Positions 42,389-52,869 are shown, numbered from the stretch's first letter. The stretch: 64,000 nucleotides of DNA from Lytechinus pictus (GCF_037042905.1 NC_087257.1:20343501-20407500); one strand, 5' to 3'. Program-made: numbers and translations. Notes: generated by a model not told the origin, from the letters alone.

Positions 42389-42515
42389 ATGGCGGGTACC
42401 AAATATCTTAGATTGAAACTGTTATTCATATCAGGCGTCTCCTTGGCTGTTGGGAGTGTGTGTTGGCAGTTTACCGTTAATGGAAAAGGACGGATTTGGC
42501 AAAAACTAATCACAG
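42389..42515 (+). CDS. GHDC: GHDC-like exon 1
   Basis: ATG at 42389-42391; MAGTKYLRLKLLFISGVSLA then VGSVCWQF gives a hydrophobic anchor. Donor TCACAG|GTAGGT, phase 1. This phase matches the acceptor at 43582 but not the nearby AG at 43559, which is why I start exon 2 at 43583. An alternative 5' exon remains possible. Confidence 0.6.
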
Positions 42516-45500
42516 GTAGGTCGAAGTTCAGAGATAAACCTAAAAAGTGGGTTAATACATATTATAACAGTTATGTTCTGTATATGTCACTAGGGTGGTA
42601 GAAATTTCCTACCTTTTAGTTCAAAATCAATCCCAATGACATAGACCTACAATTAATTATTTAATTAATCGGTTCAGAGTTGGTTAGGGGGATAGGCCTA
42701 TATGCATTCCAGTGAGCTTTATATTTCTATTGCCAAATTCAGGTGCTGGTCATATAGCTAGGCCTATTATTTTCAGAAATCGTAATGGGCATAACCCATA
42801 TAAGTGAGCAAGATTAGTGTCAGTGGGCGTGGTTCCGATAACATACAGGAAGTAGATAAGTAGATCGTTAATATTTCAAAGTTTCTTATGTCTTTACACT
42901 CTGCAGTGATTGATCGACTTGGACGTTGTTTTTCAGTCTTGTGTAATACGTTTTAGCAGCTTGAACTATATGATATTCAGTAAGAATTGATCCCGTTGAG
43001 GTCTACGTGAGCAAAAGAGAGGTCCATCCAATAAAAAGTGTTTTTGGCAGAAAGGAGAAATCCCAACTAGCTTTACGCCGAAATTTCATCGAATTCGCTT
43101 AGTAAAATATGAAAGTTATATGACATTTAAAAAAAAATCAATTGTTTTTAACTTATCAGGTATGTGCACAACATAGTGATATGCAAACGAGAGAGTTGAT
43201 GATTTCACTCACTCATTCTTTTGAATTTTATGGTTTGAATTGTATTTTGCAAAGCAAATTATGACATTGGCCATTCGATCCGCATGTTCAGCAGTTCAGG
43301 GAGGAAACAAACTTTATGTCACATTGTAACGGGGAGAAAATCAAAAAGTTTCAATTTTCCTATACAAAAATAATGAAATACAATATAATGTAATACTACG
43401 TAATAATAAAGCACCATATAAAAATAGTGAGTTGGTGGCATCATTATTTCCCTAATTTGCATGCCGACCTAGCACGTCGATGAAAGTTTCAGCGTTATGA
43501 AGTTTGAGATTTCTCTTTATGTGTACTTTTATGCTGGCGTGGACTTTCCTTTTAAACAGGAACAGAAACTTCCCGTCTTCAGAATCCCCTTATTTCAGTT
43601 TAACTCTAATTCCCAGTATACTGTATTCACCTTTGACACACTTCTACCCTACCAAGGAGATATCACCTCTAAGAGATCTCCTTGCTTCTACTACGATGTC
43701 GGAAGTATGGCAAGGTCATTCATTATGGGTCATGTGCCTAGGTAAACCGGAACTAAACGCTGTGATTTCTAATGAACCTGACAATTTTACAGAGTAAGAC
43801 CTGAGAATAACCTTTGCTTAAAGCAAAAAAAAAAAAAAAATGAATCTAGTAAATCCCTTTCATTCCGAATTCCATTAAATATATGAAGTTCTTAATTCTA
43901 GATATTAATCTGGTTTGTGGCATGCTTATTTATTATTTATAAAATCATGCCCCTTTCTGGTGTATTACTGTATGCCATCACCGTATCGTCTTAAAATATG
44001 TACAATAAACTGTACACAATAAATTCCAAAGCTATTTGTAGATGTTTTGATATAGGTAGTGCAGACTATGATACAATTGAAATTTAACCTACCTAATAAT
44101 TTGATCTCTTTTCATCCTTCACCCAGGGCTATTTGGGGCAATATATGTATTGCTTGCTGTCATATCATTATGGATGTCTGCAATGCGTATATCGTATGGG
44201 CATTGCCTGAAATCAGCGTACACCCAGGTTCTCTTTATAACACCTTTGATGTTGCTCAACTGCTACAGTAAATATCGACCATGTGAAAAGGCTTGGAAGA
44301 ACCCAAAAAAATCCCAGGAAGAATATCTGAAAAGGATCCTTATGGGAAACATCAACACTGAGTACGTGAAAAGGTTTGGACTTGATTCCGTGACGTCGTT
44401 AGCGGAGCTGAGAGAAAAAACACCCTTTGTCGATGTATGAACGGTACAGACCATTTGTGGACCGCGCTGGTAAAGGTGAGAAGGGTATCATGGTCGGAGG
44501 AGACGTTGTAAGATTTGCGCTCACCTCAGGAACTACTGGAAAAGCGAAGATGGTGCCATATTCAAAATCTTATCGGAGAATAATATCTGCACTGTTGGGT
44601 TTGAACCTACATGCTCGTATAAATTCCTTCGGTTTCAGAAGTCCTCTTCAGCGAGAGATGTTCTTCTATACAGCTCCAAAGCCAAGGTACACAGAGGCTG
44701 GCATTCGTATTGGTCCTGCATCTATGATACCCCCTTCCATGAAACCTGCGCTAGTTATCTACTCCACACCTGGAGAAGGCTTCCAGGTTGAAGATCCCGA
44801 CGACGCCCTATACGTCCATCTCATATTTGGTCTCCGTGACCCAAACTTGCACGCCATGAGCTGTAGCTTTACATCTACAGTGATGTCAGCCATGAAAATG
44901 TTGGAGCAACGTTGGCCGGTTATGGTCTGTGATATCATGAACGGGACTGTAACCACGACCAGAGTTCCTGCAGAGATTCATGAAGTACTTTTCCGAGAGA
45001 TGGGGTATGGAGATCCGGTCCGTGCAGCTGAGCTCAAAAGAGAATTCGAGCAAGGGTTTGAAGGCATTGTCAAAAGACTTTGGCCCTGCTTAAAATTCAT
45101 ACAATGCAGTGATACAGTGGGTATAAAGCAAAGGCTATTGGAAACCTATGCAAAAGGTAAAAATGGCCACTCCCCATTTTTGTATAATTGATCAAACTGT
45201 CAGATAATTATTGATTAAATTTCAGTATCGCCGCAGATACGCATTAAAATTCATACAATGCAATGATACTGTGGGTATAAAGCAAAGGCTATGGGAAACT
45301 TTTGCGAAAGGTAAGAATTCGATAACATTTATCAAATTAGGGGAAAAGTTTGCTTCCAATTGTTTGCAAACTGCAAGAAATCAATCTACTAAGTTCAGAT
45401 TTCAACTAAGTGGCTGTGAATCGTTTAAGGAACTGTAAGATTGTGCTTAAGCATCCAAGGACATATTTTAGCTGTGAGCATCATCAAATGTCACTTTCTT

Positions 45501-48500
45501 TTTCCCTTTTTTATTTATTCATTCAAGGTGTATTGATATTTAGTCGGACCCTTGGTTCCACGGAAGCAGGCATGCTCGCCGTTAATCTATGGCCATTACA
45601 GGAAAAGGATGAGTTTGTTCTCTTGCCACATATGTGCGTCTTTGAGTTTATTCCAGAGGATAAGATGTAAGTTAAGATCATAGGATTAGTCATATTTATC
45701 ACTTCATCTACATATGTGTGGGAGGGTGTGCGTGTGTGTGATTATTATTGAAAAAAATATGTGTATACATATAATACATAACACCAAATTTAACAATGTG
45801 AAAGTGATTTCACACTGTGTTCCACGCTGTGGGACGTTGTGATCTTTCCAGTAGGAACTCCTTTGATGGGTCCTGTCTCAAATGACTTAGATGATATTTC
45901 GACATTTCCAAACTTCTCCTAGTTTCTCTATCCTTTGGATATTTTATTCAGCTGTTCGTAATTTACGAATGATTTTACACACGACTGGTGATCCTTTCTT
46001 GTGCTAAATGATAAATCTCATTGTAGCTGACTTGTCACCCAAGAACAGGTTCCAGTCCTGCGAAAAGGCGTGCTCAACTTTCTGAACAGCTTTTGACATA
46101 CCCAACAGGTGTCATGGGAAATCAATAGGGAATTTTTGCACCCCGGGCCCCGATGCAGAACTAATTCAACAACATAGAAAATGTTATGTCAAATGCCCTT
46201 CATGACAAAGAACAAACAAGACGTTTTTGTCGAAAACTGAATTATCAAAACCTCAGTTTCGTCCTGGACTCTATATACAAAAACGACATACTTGCAGTTT
46301 TTCGTCAACTCCGAAACTTGGGACGAAACTGCTATTCCGATTCTCCAATTTTCGACAAAGGCCACCCAGCTGTTCATTGTCATTTGACGAGCATTTTCAA
46401 TACATTTCCTGTGTTCTTGAACTGCTTCTGCGTCGCGTTGAGAAAACTTCATATTGTTGATGTTGTTGTTCTTAGGCATGATGATGAGCCGAAGACACTC
46501 TTCATTGATGAACTTGAAATCGGAGCATCGTACGAGATTGCCATCACACAACTCTTTGGTCTATATCGGTTTCGGTACGGTGACGTCGTTAAAGTGACGC
46601 GTTATCACTTCAACACACCCGTCGTACAATTCATGTATAGGTAAGCTGACTTTTTTAAATTCCGAGAAAAGTACCCCACCCCTTTCTCTTTAGTCTCGCT
46701 GTCTCTCTTCATGTTCGTTTTGTTCTTGCTGTGTTGTTGTTGTTTTTGGCCTGTATGCTTTCGTTCGATGGAAGAAATGAAATAACTTGAATGTTGATTT
46801 AGCTTATACCGTGGGGTAATTTATGGTGCAGTTCATCACTTGAATTTCGGTGATTAGTTCAAGACGAAAACGATTTAATTACCGATAGAAGCCTAAGCCA
46901 TTTCCTATTAAAAGCGCTTCAATCAGAAATAAATGTCATATTCAACAAAGGTTATATTTTTCCAATGTGGATATTGTTTTGAATATGTTTGATTTAATCA
47001 CTCACGTTGTTATTTTGGGCGCCATGTGTTAGATATCACAAAATGCAACGAACTTTTATCGCAGCTAATACGCAGGTCAATGCACTTTTGTCTTCCATCT
47101 TCACCGTAACGATATTTTGCGGGAATGTGATGCACTCTACAGTTTGGGGCCACCTTCTTACTCCACAGGACACTGATAATGAACCTTTCCTTCAACCTTT
47201 ACAGATCAGGTCAGATCCTCAACGTCAAATATGAGAAGCTTGACCAAGCCATTGTGAAGAATGCTATACAAGCTGCAGTGAACCATTGGCCCAACGTCAC
47301 CCTCGACGATTACGCTGTGGCGGAAAGCTTTCTCTTGGATGATCACGGTAATTTTAGTAATTGGTCGCATGTCATAAGGTGGTGAAATTTGGGTTACATC
47401 GTAAAAATGGGCAAAATTCATATTTTCAATGCCGGGAATATTAACCCCTTTAAATTTAAACAAATTGTAATCAAATAAAACCATAGTTTTAAGTAATAAG
47501 TGGTTTGGTTTCCCATCGGCGGCTATGAAAATAGCAAATTTCAAACGCGTTTTTCTCAAATAGTCCTCTTGCGCAGAAGTATGTAAATAATGATAATAAT
47601 AATAATTACTTCCATGAATCGCTTTTTCAAAAGTTACAAAGCGCTTTTTGTAAAACTGCCTAGACAAATTCTATGATTTTATATATAAGAACTTATTCTT
47701 ATAATGTTGCGGGAAACATGAAAAATATACCACTTGAAAATATTATTCAGTACACATCCCATACCTCCTCGCTTCACCCGCTCCATCGCCTGTATCTCGT
47801 GTTATACATTCTCCTACCTGTTTTTTCATGTAAGTTTTTCATTGAATAATATTTTTTCACATCAGTAGCTCTGTTGTTCATCTTTAAAATGAGATCTCAA
47901 CTTGAAAGTGCAAGGAATTGCTGAACTACAGTATGGGGCCTATATTGTCAGCATTTTGAAAAGCTTGACTCCGATGTTTTAGGTACCAGGCCAGCTCATG
48001 GCATGTAACCAAGTCAGAACTTTCCGGGGAAAAAAACAGTGTTGCTATTGATCGGGGCCGCATTTTTTAACCATTGAATGGGTAGTGTAGATAATTTGCC
48101 AAGCTCAACATGCTCAAGGAAATAAGTGTCACGTGCAAAGGATCTAACCTTGGACCACTTAACTTAGGAATTGTCTAGGAAGCATGCAATCATGTGGAAA
48201 AATAACCTTTCTGAAAATTTTACTCTAGGCCTAATCTAGACTAACTCCATTATTAAGTTGATACGGCCTGCCGCGCCGTCCGTTTCAAAAGGAGAACTTC
48301 ACCCATGAAAAATAAATTTTAATAGATAGTGAAGTGAGTTTTCTATTTATGCAAATCTACTTGTTGTGTGCTGGACAAAGCTATTAAGGGATATATGAAA
48401 ATGAAAATTGAAGTAGAACTTGAACTTTCATTCATCCAATTGAAATTAAAATCTGAATTTGATTTTGAATTGAAAGTAAAATGAAATCAAATTTGAAATT

Positions 48501-49618
48501 GAAATTAGCAAGTATGCCGAGGTCGTGGGTGAGGATGTCTCGCCGCGTCAAATAAATTCATTTACGGTGTCTACGAATAGACCATGCGAAAAAAAACTCT
48601 GTTCAAATTTTATTTCACAACAGAGGACACAAGAAACAAAATCCTTGATATAAAGACGTTTGTCTCGTTATTGTCTTCATCGTCACCACCACTTGGCAAT
48701 CAACAACTCAGTTCGCAGCATACACAATTATATTTTATGTGTCCTATTTTTAATCAGTGAGTCGTACTCTTTGTTTATATATATTTTATAGGTAATATAA
48801 CACGAACTCCCCATTTTTGTTTCTTCTTAGAGAAAGGAGCTAAGCATCTCCCATTCTACATTGTCTTTCTGGAGATCTCTCCTACACCAGGTGACAGTAC
48901 CTTTGAAAATATCAAACTCAACAAGGTAATACATATCTCTATTTTTTTAATATATATTTTAGACACTCTTGTCAAAGAAAAAGTAAATGAATATGGTGGT
49001 GATGGTGGGACAGGTGGTGGTCGTTATTGGTGTGTTCATGGGAGGTGGTGGTGATAGTAGTAGTCATGGTAGTATAAGTCGTACGAACTAAAAAAAATAT
49101 TGAACCCTGAATACTTATTCCAACCTTTTGGGGTGTAATCTTGCACCCCGAGTTGCAAAAATGCACCTTTTTGTCAATTTGTCATTATTTGCTCCTAGAA
49201 ATGCTCATTTGCACCCTAAAGTGAGCACATATGAACCGTTCAAGATGCATAATACTAAACATTAAAAAAGGTTCATTTCTCCACTTCATGGCACAGTAAT
49301 ATTTCCCCTACGGCGGCCGTACGGCGAGTCGGAAACAACCGTTTTAACATTTTTTGTAATAACTACATAAGGGTGGTTTGAATAATAATGAATAAAACGG
49401 CCGCCGTAGGAAAAATGGGAGTGCAGCATAAAGGTGCACAAATGAGCAAACTCCTAATGTTCAAAACTGAACCGCTATTTCTTAGTGTGTAGTAGTAGTA
49501 ATAATTGTAGTAGTAGTAGTAGTAGTAGTAGTTGTTGTAGTAGTAGTAGCAGCAGCAGTAGTAGTAGTAGTAGTAGTAGTAGCAGTAGTAGTAGTAGTAG
49601 TATAGTAGCAGCAGCAGC

Positions 49619-49671
<53 letters not shown>

Positions 49672-49688
49672 AAGTAGTAGAAGTAGTC

Positions 49689-49745
<57 letters not shown>

Positions 49746-50487
49746 TGGTAATTTTACTAGCCGTATCATATTGGTCTTCTCGTACTCGTTCCCCATGGAA
49801 ATCAGTAGAAATTAATGACAAAAAGGAGGGAATGTTCAGTGAAATTCTACAATGACAATACCGTTGCGGTGACCGTTGCGAATGTGTATGTTAACATTGA
49901 CAGTAAATACCCATTGTTTGAGTCCAACACATTTATTCGATATTTATTATTTTACTTTAAGTATCCCAGCTCACCCTTATCAATAACGAGTCTTCGCAAT
50001 TGCAATAGTAAATATATTAGAAATGCCCGTCAAATCACAATAAACAGCTGAGAAGTCTTTGTCGAAAATTGGTGAACAGGGAGAGCTGATCATCGTAAAA
50101 TTCTGAGCTTACGAAATATTGCAAATACGTCGTTTGTCCAGAGTCCCGGACGGCCCTGCTGTTTTAATTCACCAATTTTCGGCAAAGACTGCTTTTGACA
50201 ATAGATTCTCTACGTTCCAGAAAGCGTCTAACTCCCTTTTATCTTACCTCCAGGTCGATGAGGAACTTCGTCAACATTCTTCTACCTACAATATGTTCCG
50301 AGAAGATGGCAGCATAGCACCCCCTCTGGTTCATATCGTGAAACCCGGCACATTTGATCGTCTCTATCATTTTATCCTGGACAACAGCACAACCACAGCT
50401 AACCAGTACAAGGTGCCTAGAAAACTACGTACGAAAGAAACTCTGAAACTGATGCAAGACAACTCCGTACACAGCAATGAAGTTTGA
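42389..50487 (+). CDS. GHDC: GH3 domain-containing protein (GHDC family), eight coding segments, one apparent frameshift
   Basis: Coding segments are 42389-42515, 43583-43741, 44127-45156, 45528-45666, 46476-46640, 47205-47347, 48831-48925 and 50254-50487. They join in phase to 696 residues if one surplus base near 44,435 is ignored. Hydrophobic segments at about residues 10-26, 90-112 and 127-143 suggest a membrane-anchored N-terminus absent from the GH3 core. GH3 motifs follow in order: YERYRPFVDRAG, the ATP-binding TSGTTGKAK (about 228-236), GSTEAGMLAVNLWP (about 448), GLYRFRYGDVVKV (about 513-525) and near the end NQYKVPRKLRT. Plant GH3 proteins are acyl-adenylating amido synthetases; the animal GHDC reaction is not established, so substrate is unknown. 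Human GHDC is shorter (about 530 residues). The frameshift could be a sequence error, a polymorphism or true loss of function; the rest of the frame is intact, which favours an error or a very young lesion. Confidence 0.87.
43583..43741 (+). CDS. GHDC: GHDC-like exon 2
   Basis: Acceptor CGTCTTCAG|AATCCC. Encodes LTHFYPTKEISPLRDLLAST and the start of a membrane segment (SLWVMCLG). Donor CCTAG|GTAAAC in phase 1 fits exon 3. Confidence 0.7.
44127..45156 (+). CDS. GHDC: GHDC-like exon 3, large GH3 core exon with apparent frameshift at ~44,435
   Basis: Acceptor TTCACCCAG|GG. The first part ends ...LREKTPFVD and would stop two codons later; from TAT at 44436 the next frame continues YERYRPFVDRAG, TSGTTGKAKMVPYSKSY and onwards to ETYAK. 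Removing one G (position 44435 in GATGTATG) restores VD-YERYRPF, the sequence expected for the family. There is no possible GT-AG intron at the junction. Donor CAAAAG|GTAAAA at 45156, phase 1. Confidence 0.85.
45226..45310 (+). pseudogene. Partial duplicate of the end of GHDC-like exon 3 (pseudo-exon)
   Basis: Bases 45244-45314 match 45090-45160 at 65 of 71 positions, including the donor (GAAAG|GTAAG). An acceptor-like ATTTCAG precedes it at 45225. Its frame gives LKFIQCNDTVGIKQRLWETF, but it can be entered in phase 0 only, whereas exon 3 ends in phase 1, so inclusion after exon 3 gives a stop. It could be a mutually exclusive exon only if exon 3 used another donor, and I see no good one. Confidence 0.75.
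45528..45666 (+). CDS. GHDC: GHDC-like exon 4
   Basis: Acceptor TTTATTCATTCAAG|GT. Encodes VLIFSRTLGSTEAGMLAVNL and WPLQEKDEFVLLPH, the second GH3 ATP-site motif. Donor AT|GTAAGT in phase 2. Confidence 0.88.
46186..46440 (+). mobile_element. Palindromic MITE, GTCGAAAATTGG family, copy 4 (GHDC-like intron, before exon 5)
   Basis: TGTCAAATGCCCTTCATGAC near 46,184 is complementary to the right border of copy 3. TTTTTGTCGAAAACTGAATT near 46,224 and CCAATTTTCGACAAAGGCC near 46,345 form the inner arms; CAGTTTCGTCCTGGAC and GGGACGAAACTG are inverted. Read-through of the element creates a long but spurious upstream extension of the next exon's frame. Confidence 0.75.
46476..46640 (+). CDS. GHDC: GHDC-like exon 5
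   Basis: Acceptor TTGTTCTTAG|G. Encodes HDDEPKTLFIDELEIGASYE and GLYRFRYGDVVKV, a hallmark GH3 segment. Donor TATAG|GTAAGC in phase 2. Confidence 0.9.
47205..47347 (+). CDS. GHDC: GHDC-like exon 6
   Basis: Acceptor CAACCTTTACAG|A. Encodes SGQILNVKYEKLDQAIVKNA and continues to FLLDDHG. Donor CACG|GTAATT in phase 1. Confidence 0.88.
48831..48925 (+). CDS. GHDC: GHDC-like exon 7
   Basis: Acceptor TTTCTTCTTAG|AG, encoding EKGAKHLPFYIVFLEISPTP, donor AACAAG|GTAATA in phase 0. Too short to stand out alone; supported by phase on both sides and by a coherent C-terminal GH3 sequence. Confidence 0.82.
49312..49416. mobile_element. Decayed relative of the Tc1-like hairpin MITE
   Basis: CTACGGCGGCCGTACGGCGA near 49,308 and AAAACGGCCGCCGTAGG near 49,394 match the arms of 36,926-37,056, but the right arm has lost the TACGGCGAGTC part. 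Outer segments TTTGCTCCTAGAAATGCTCA (49,188) and GAGCAAACTCC (49,443) are also inverted, suggesting a wider foldback. Confidence 0.6.
49488..49742. repeat. Trinucleotide microsatellite (GTA)n
   Basis: About 255 bp of GTA repeats with GCA and GAA interruptions, within the last GHDC-like intron. Long reading frames on both strands (up to 152 codons) are homopolymer translations. Confidence 0.97.
50020..50235 (+). mobile_element. Palindromic MITE, GTCGAAAATTGG family, copy 5 (GHDC-like intron, before exon 8)
   Basis: TTTGTCGAAAATTGGTGAAC near 50,057 is complementary to AATTCACCAATTTTCGGCAA near 50,167. The centre ATTGCAAATACGTCGTTTGT is shared with copies 1 and 3. The right border ATTCTCTACGTTCCAGAAAG ends about 25 bp before the acceptor of exon 8. 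Confidence 0.78.
50254..50487 (+). CDS. GHDC: GHDC-like exon 8 (C-terminus)
   Basis: Acceptor TTATCTTACCTCCAG|GTC, phase 0. Encodes VDEELRQHSSTYNMFREDGS through NQYKVPRKLRTKETLKLMQD to stop TGA at 50485-50487. Confidence 0.9.
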   Translation, partial: VDEELRQHSSTYNMFREDGSIAPPLVHIVKPGTFDRLYHFILDNSTTTANQYKVPRKLRTKETLKLMQDNSVHSNEV

Positions 50488-50613
50488 ATTGGGACTGATA
50501 TATTATGGTATCACTATCAAGTGCATTTAGTTTGCAACCTAATGTTTATATATCTCGGTATGCTTTTTAGGACATCCTAAGGTTAATCATATATACCGAA
50601 GTATGTATATGCA

Positions 50614-50619
50614 AATAAA
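50614..50619 (+). terminator. Polyadenylation signal of the GHDC-like gene
   Basis: AATAAA 127 bp after the stop codon. A MITE begins 15 bp downstream. Confidence 0.65.
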
Positions 50620-50633
50620 AGTCAATGAATTCG

Positions 50634-51086
50634 TTAAACGGAAAGTTCATCCTGACGATAAATGTGTTTTGATAAAAGACAAATAACAGAGAAAAAATAG
50701 GCTGAAGGTTTGATGAAAATCCGTCAAAAAATAATCGTATGGCTTTCGAGAATTTTTAAAGTAACCTCATATGCGAGCGGCCGCCCAATATGTCATGTAA
50801 TATACTGAAAATATTGTTCTCATTTAAGATATGAGATGAAGTTCCAAGTGACAATTAAAGCATAGGTGTATCATTTATAATATTCTGGAAAATGCATTTT
50901 ATGGAATTTATTTTAAAAAATAACCAAGGGGAAGTTGCTAGTATGTGACTTCACAAAAACAAAATTTTTAAAATCCATAACTCTGTTAACCCTTGATGGA
51001 TGTTTAAAAGTTTTTCGCCAATATGATTATTTTGTTTGTTTCTCTTATTTAAACGAAAGTCCCGCCCGGATGAGCATCCTCTTTAA
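50634..51086. mobile_element. MITE with TTAAASGGAAAGTTCATCCT-type ends
   Basis: TTAAACGGAAAGTTCATCCT at 50634-50653 is partly complementary to the right end AGGATGCTCATCCGGGCGGG-CTTTAA orientation (GATGAGCATCCTCTTTAA at 51070-51086). It is more decayed than the related elements at 2,514 and 15,118. Non-coding. Confidence 0.5.
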
Positions 51087-51896
51087 TTAATCATTTTTCA
51101 GGCCCCCCTGCCCCTTCCTCATGGATAAAGTCGAAAATATGGAATGAACAAAGTAGCTTTTTTTATATTATATATGTATGTATAAATTTACGGTATGTAT
51201 GGGATATAAACAGGGTGTATTTTCAATTTAGCGTGACATTTCATTTCACTTATTATTTCCATTTCCAACTCTTACAATAATTTTTTTCCATTTTGATACA
51301 AACGATATAAACATATATATAGCAAAATTTTACGTACAATATTTACAGAGCTAATATGATAAACGGGTTGGAATGGAATGTACTGATACAAAAGTGGAGC
51401 TTGTAGAGCACAGCTTTCCATTAAAAACATAGCCTTATAAATAGAATACACCAAATGATATAAATTCAAGTACCTCAAAGAGACAACTTGAGCAACAACA
51501 GTTATATGGATATTATAAAAGATAAATCAGAAAAGGGAAATGTAAAGCGAGATCTTGCCTATGCACTCACAACGAAGCTCAAAACGAAATTCAATTGTGT
51601 GTGTGGGTGTGTGAGCGCGCACGCGTGTGTATACATATTCCTATCCATGCCATATATCAAGCAACAAATATGTGTGTGAATGTATTTTTATATCATTTTC
51701 CTTTTCCTAAAATATGTAATATAATCACTAGACATATTCTTGTGGAATAAATATAAAAACAAATTTGTTTGCATTACGACTAAGATTACGTAATGAAAGC
51801 GTCTGTAATTGAGTTCATTATGAAGGTCAATTGTTCATAAATTTTATTAGAATATTTGAATTAAGTGAAATAGAGTAAATGAAGACTGTGTATATG

Positions 51897-51929
<33 letters not shown>

Positions 51930-52215
51930 TATATATGTATGTATATATATTGAATGTGAGAAAATATATATTTACAATAACTTTGGCAACTCTTGTTCAT
52001 TTCTGTTATTCATATTGTGTTTTGTTCCTACTTACTTTGTCAATTTGTTTGAAATGAAGAAAAAAATAAATTCAATCAATCAATCAAAAACTCTTGTATT
52101 TAAACAAGTCATGTTGTGAAAGAAATGAATGAAGAGAACGATGGTAGGCGTAGCTCAAAATCAAAATTCCCCAGAGCTATCTGCCCTTTCGAAAAATTGG
52201 TGATGCCGAACAAAT
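51087..52215. repeat. AT-rich stretch with (TA)n and a LINE-like tail
   Basis: A (TA)n microsatellite lies at about 51,889-51,952. TGAAATGAAGAAAAAAATAA followed by ATTCAATCAATCAATC at 52,052-52,085 looks like the 3' tail of a non-LTR retrotransposon. 52,088-52,160 (GTTGTGAAAGAAATGAATGA, GGTAGGCGTAGCTC) is repeated near 30,310-30,360, so it is a dispersed repeat. No gene. Confidence 0.4.
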
Positions 52216-52286
52216 GTTTCTGCCGGGAATCGAACCCGGGCCCCGAGCTTTGAACGCCGGTGCCTTAACCACTAGACAACAGAGAC
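52216..52286 (-). repeat. tRNA-like sequence (SINE head or tRNA pseudogene), loop reads TCA
   Basis: Read on the minus strand, GTCTCTG at the 5' end pairs with CAGAAAC at the 3' end (six of seven). TCTAGTGGTTAAGGC resembles the A box and GGTTCGATTCC is a perfect B box with a complete T stem. The anticodon stem has one mismatch; the loop GTTCAAA places TCA at the anticodon position. No terminator-like T-run clearly follows. Probably tRNA-derived SINE or pseudogene rather than a working tRNA. Confidence 0.6.
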
Positions 52287-52553
52287 GGGTTAGTTGCTAG
52301 GGCAACCCCGATCCGATTGACCGTCAGATAGACAAATTTTCGACACCACCAATTAAATTTCCGTTGTCGGGTGTGAGTGAGTTTTGAACAGTGACAAGCC
52401 GCCATGCCTCAGCTGGACCAAATCTATTGCTCAGCTACACCACATGTATGAGACAAATTATACAAATATAAGAAAATTACATATGTACAACAGCTTTGGC
52501 AACTATATATATCATCAAAGGAGGCCGATAACATCTCCAGTAGTTAATTTAAC

Positions 52554-52627
52554 CGATGTGTTGGCTCAGTTGAAAGAGCGTCCGTCTTACAACCGCGAGG
52601 TGGGGGGTTAAAATCCCTGCCCCACTT
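52554..52627 (+). repeat. tRNA-like SINE head
   Basis: TTGGCTCAGTTGAAAGAGC matches the tRNA A-box region and GGGGTTAAAATCCC stands at the B-box place with GGTTCRAATCC degenerated. Downstream sequence (GACGAAAAGATGTTCAAAGA and beyond, to about 52,720) may be its body. Confidence 0.55.
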
Positions 52628-52869
52628 CAGACGAAAAGATGTTCAAAGATGGGAGTCGCTGCTATCCTGTTTGGCGATCTGGCGCTGCACAGCGGCTGCA
52701 GAGCCCACGATCAATTTCGGAGAATTTTATTTCATGTTTATTTCGAAAAATGAAATATGGATTTTCATTGTTTTTAAATCTACAATAGACCTTATAAACA
52801 TATAATAATAGTAATAATGATAACAATGATAAAGGTATATTTACCCAGGGTAGCCACTTCAGTTCCGAA

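Noticed and set aside
43497-43745. 82-codon frame starting with ATG at 43497 as the real 5' exon
   Set aside because: It is out of frame with the LRDLLAST-SLWVMCLG sequence that joins exon 3 in phase.
46186-46475. N-terminal extension of GHDC-like exon 5 as one 152-codon frame
   Set aside because: The extension reads through the palindromic MITE; an acceptor at 46475 in the right phase joins the preceding GH3 exon.
49363-49821. Long reading frames on both strands (up to 152 codons) rich in Tyr, Leu, Ser or Val
   Set aside because: They are translations of the (GTA)n microsatellite.
50119-50253. Extension of GHDC-like exon 8 upstream
   Set aside because: The extra sequence is MITE copy 5; the acceptor at 50253 in phase 0 gives a continuous GH3 C-terminus.
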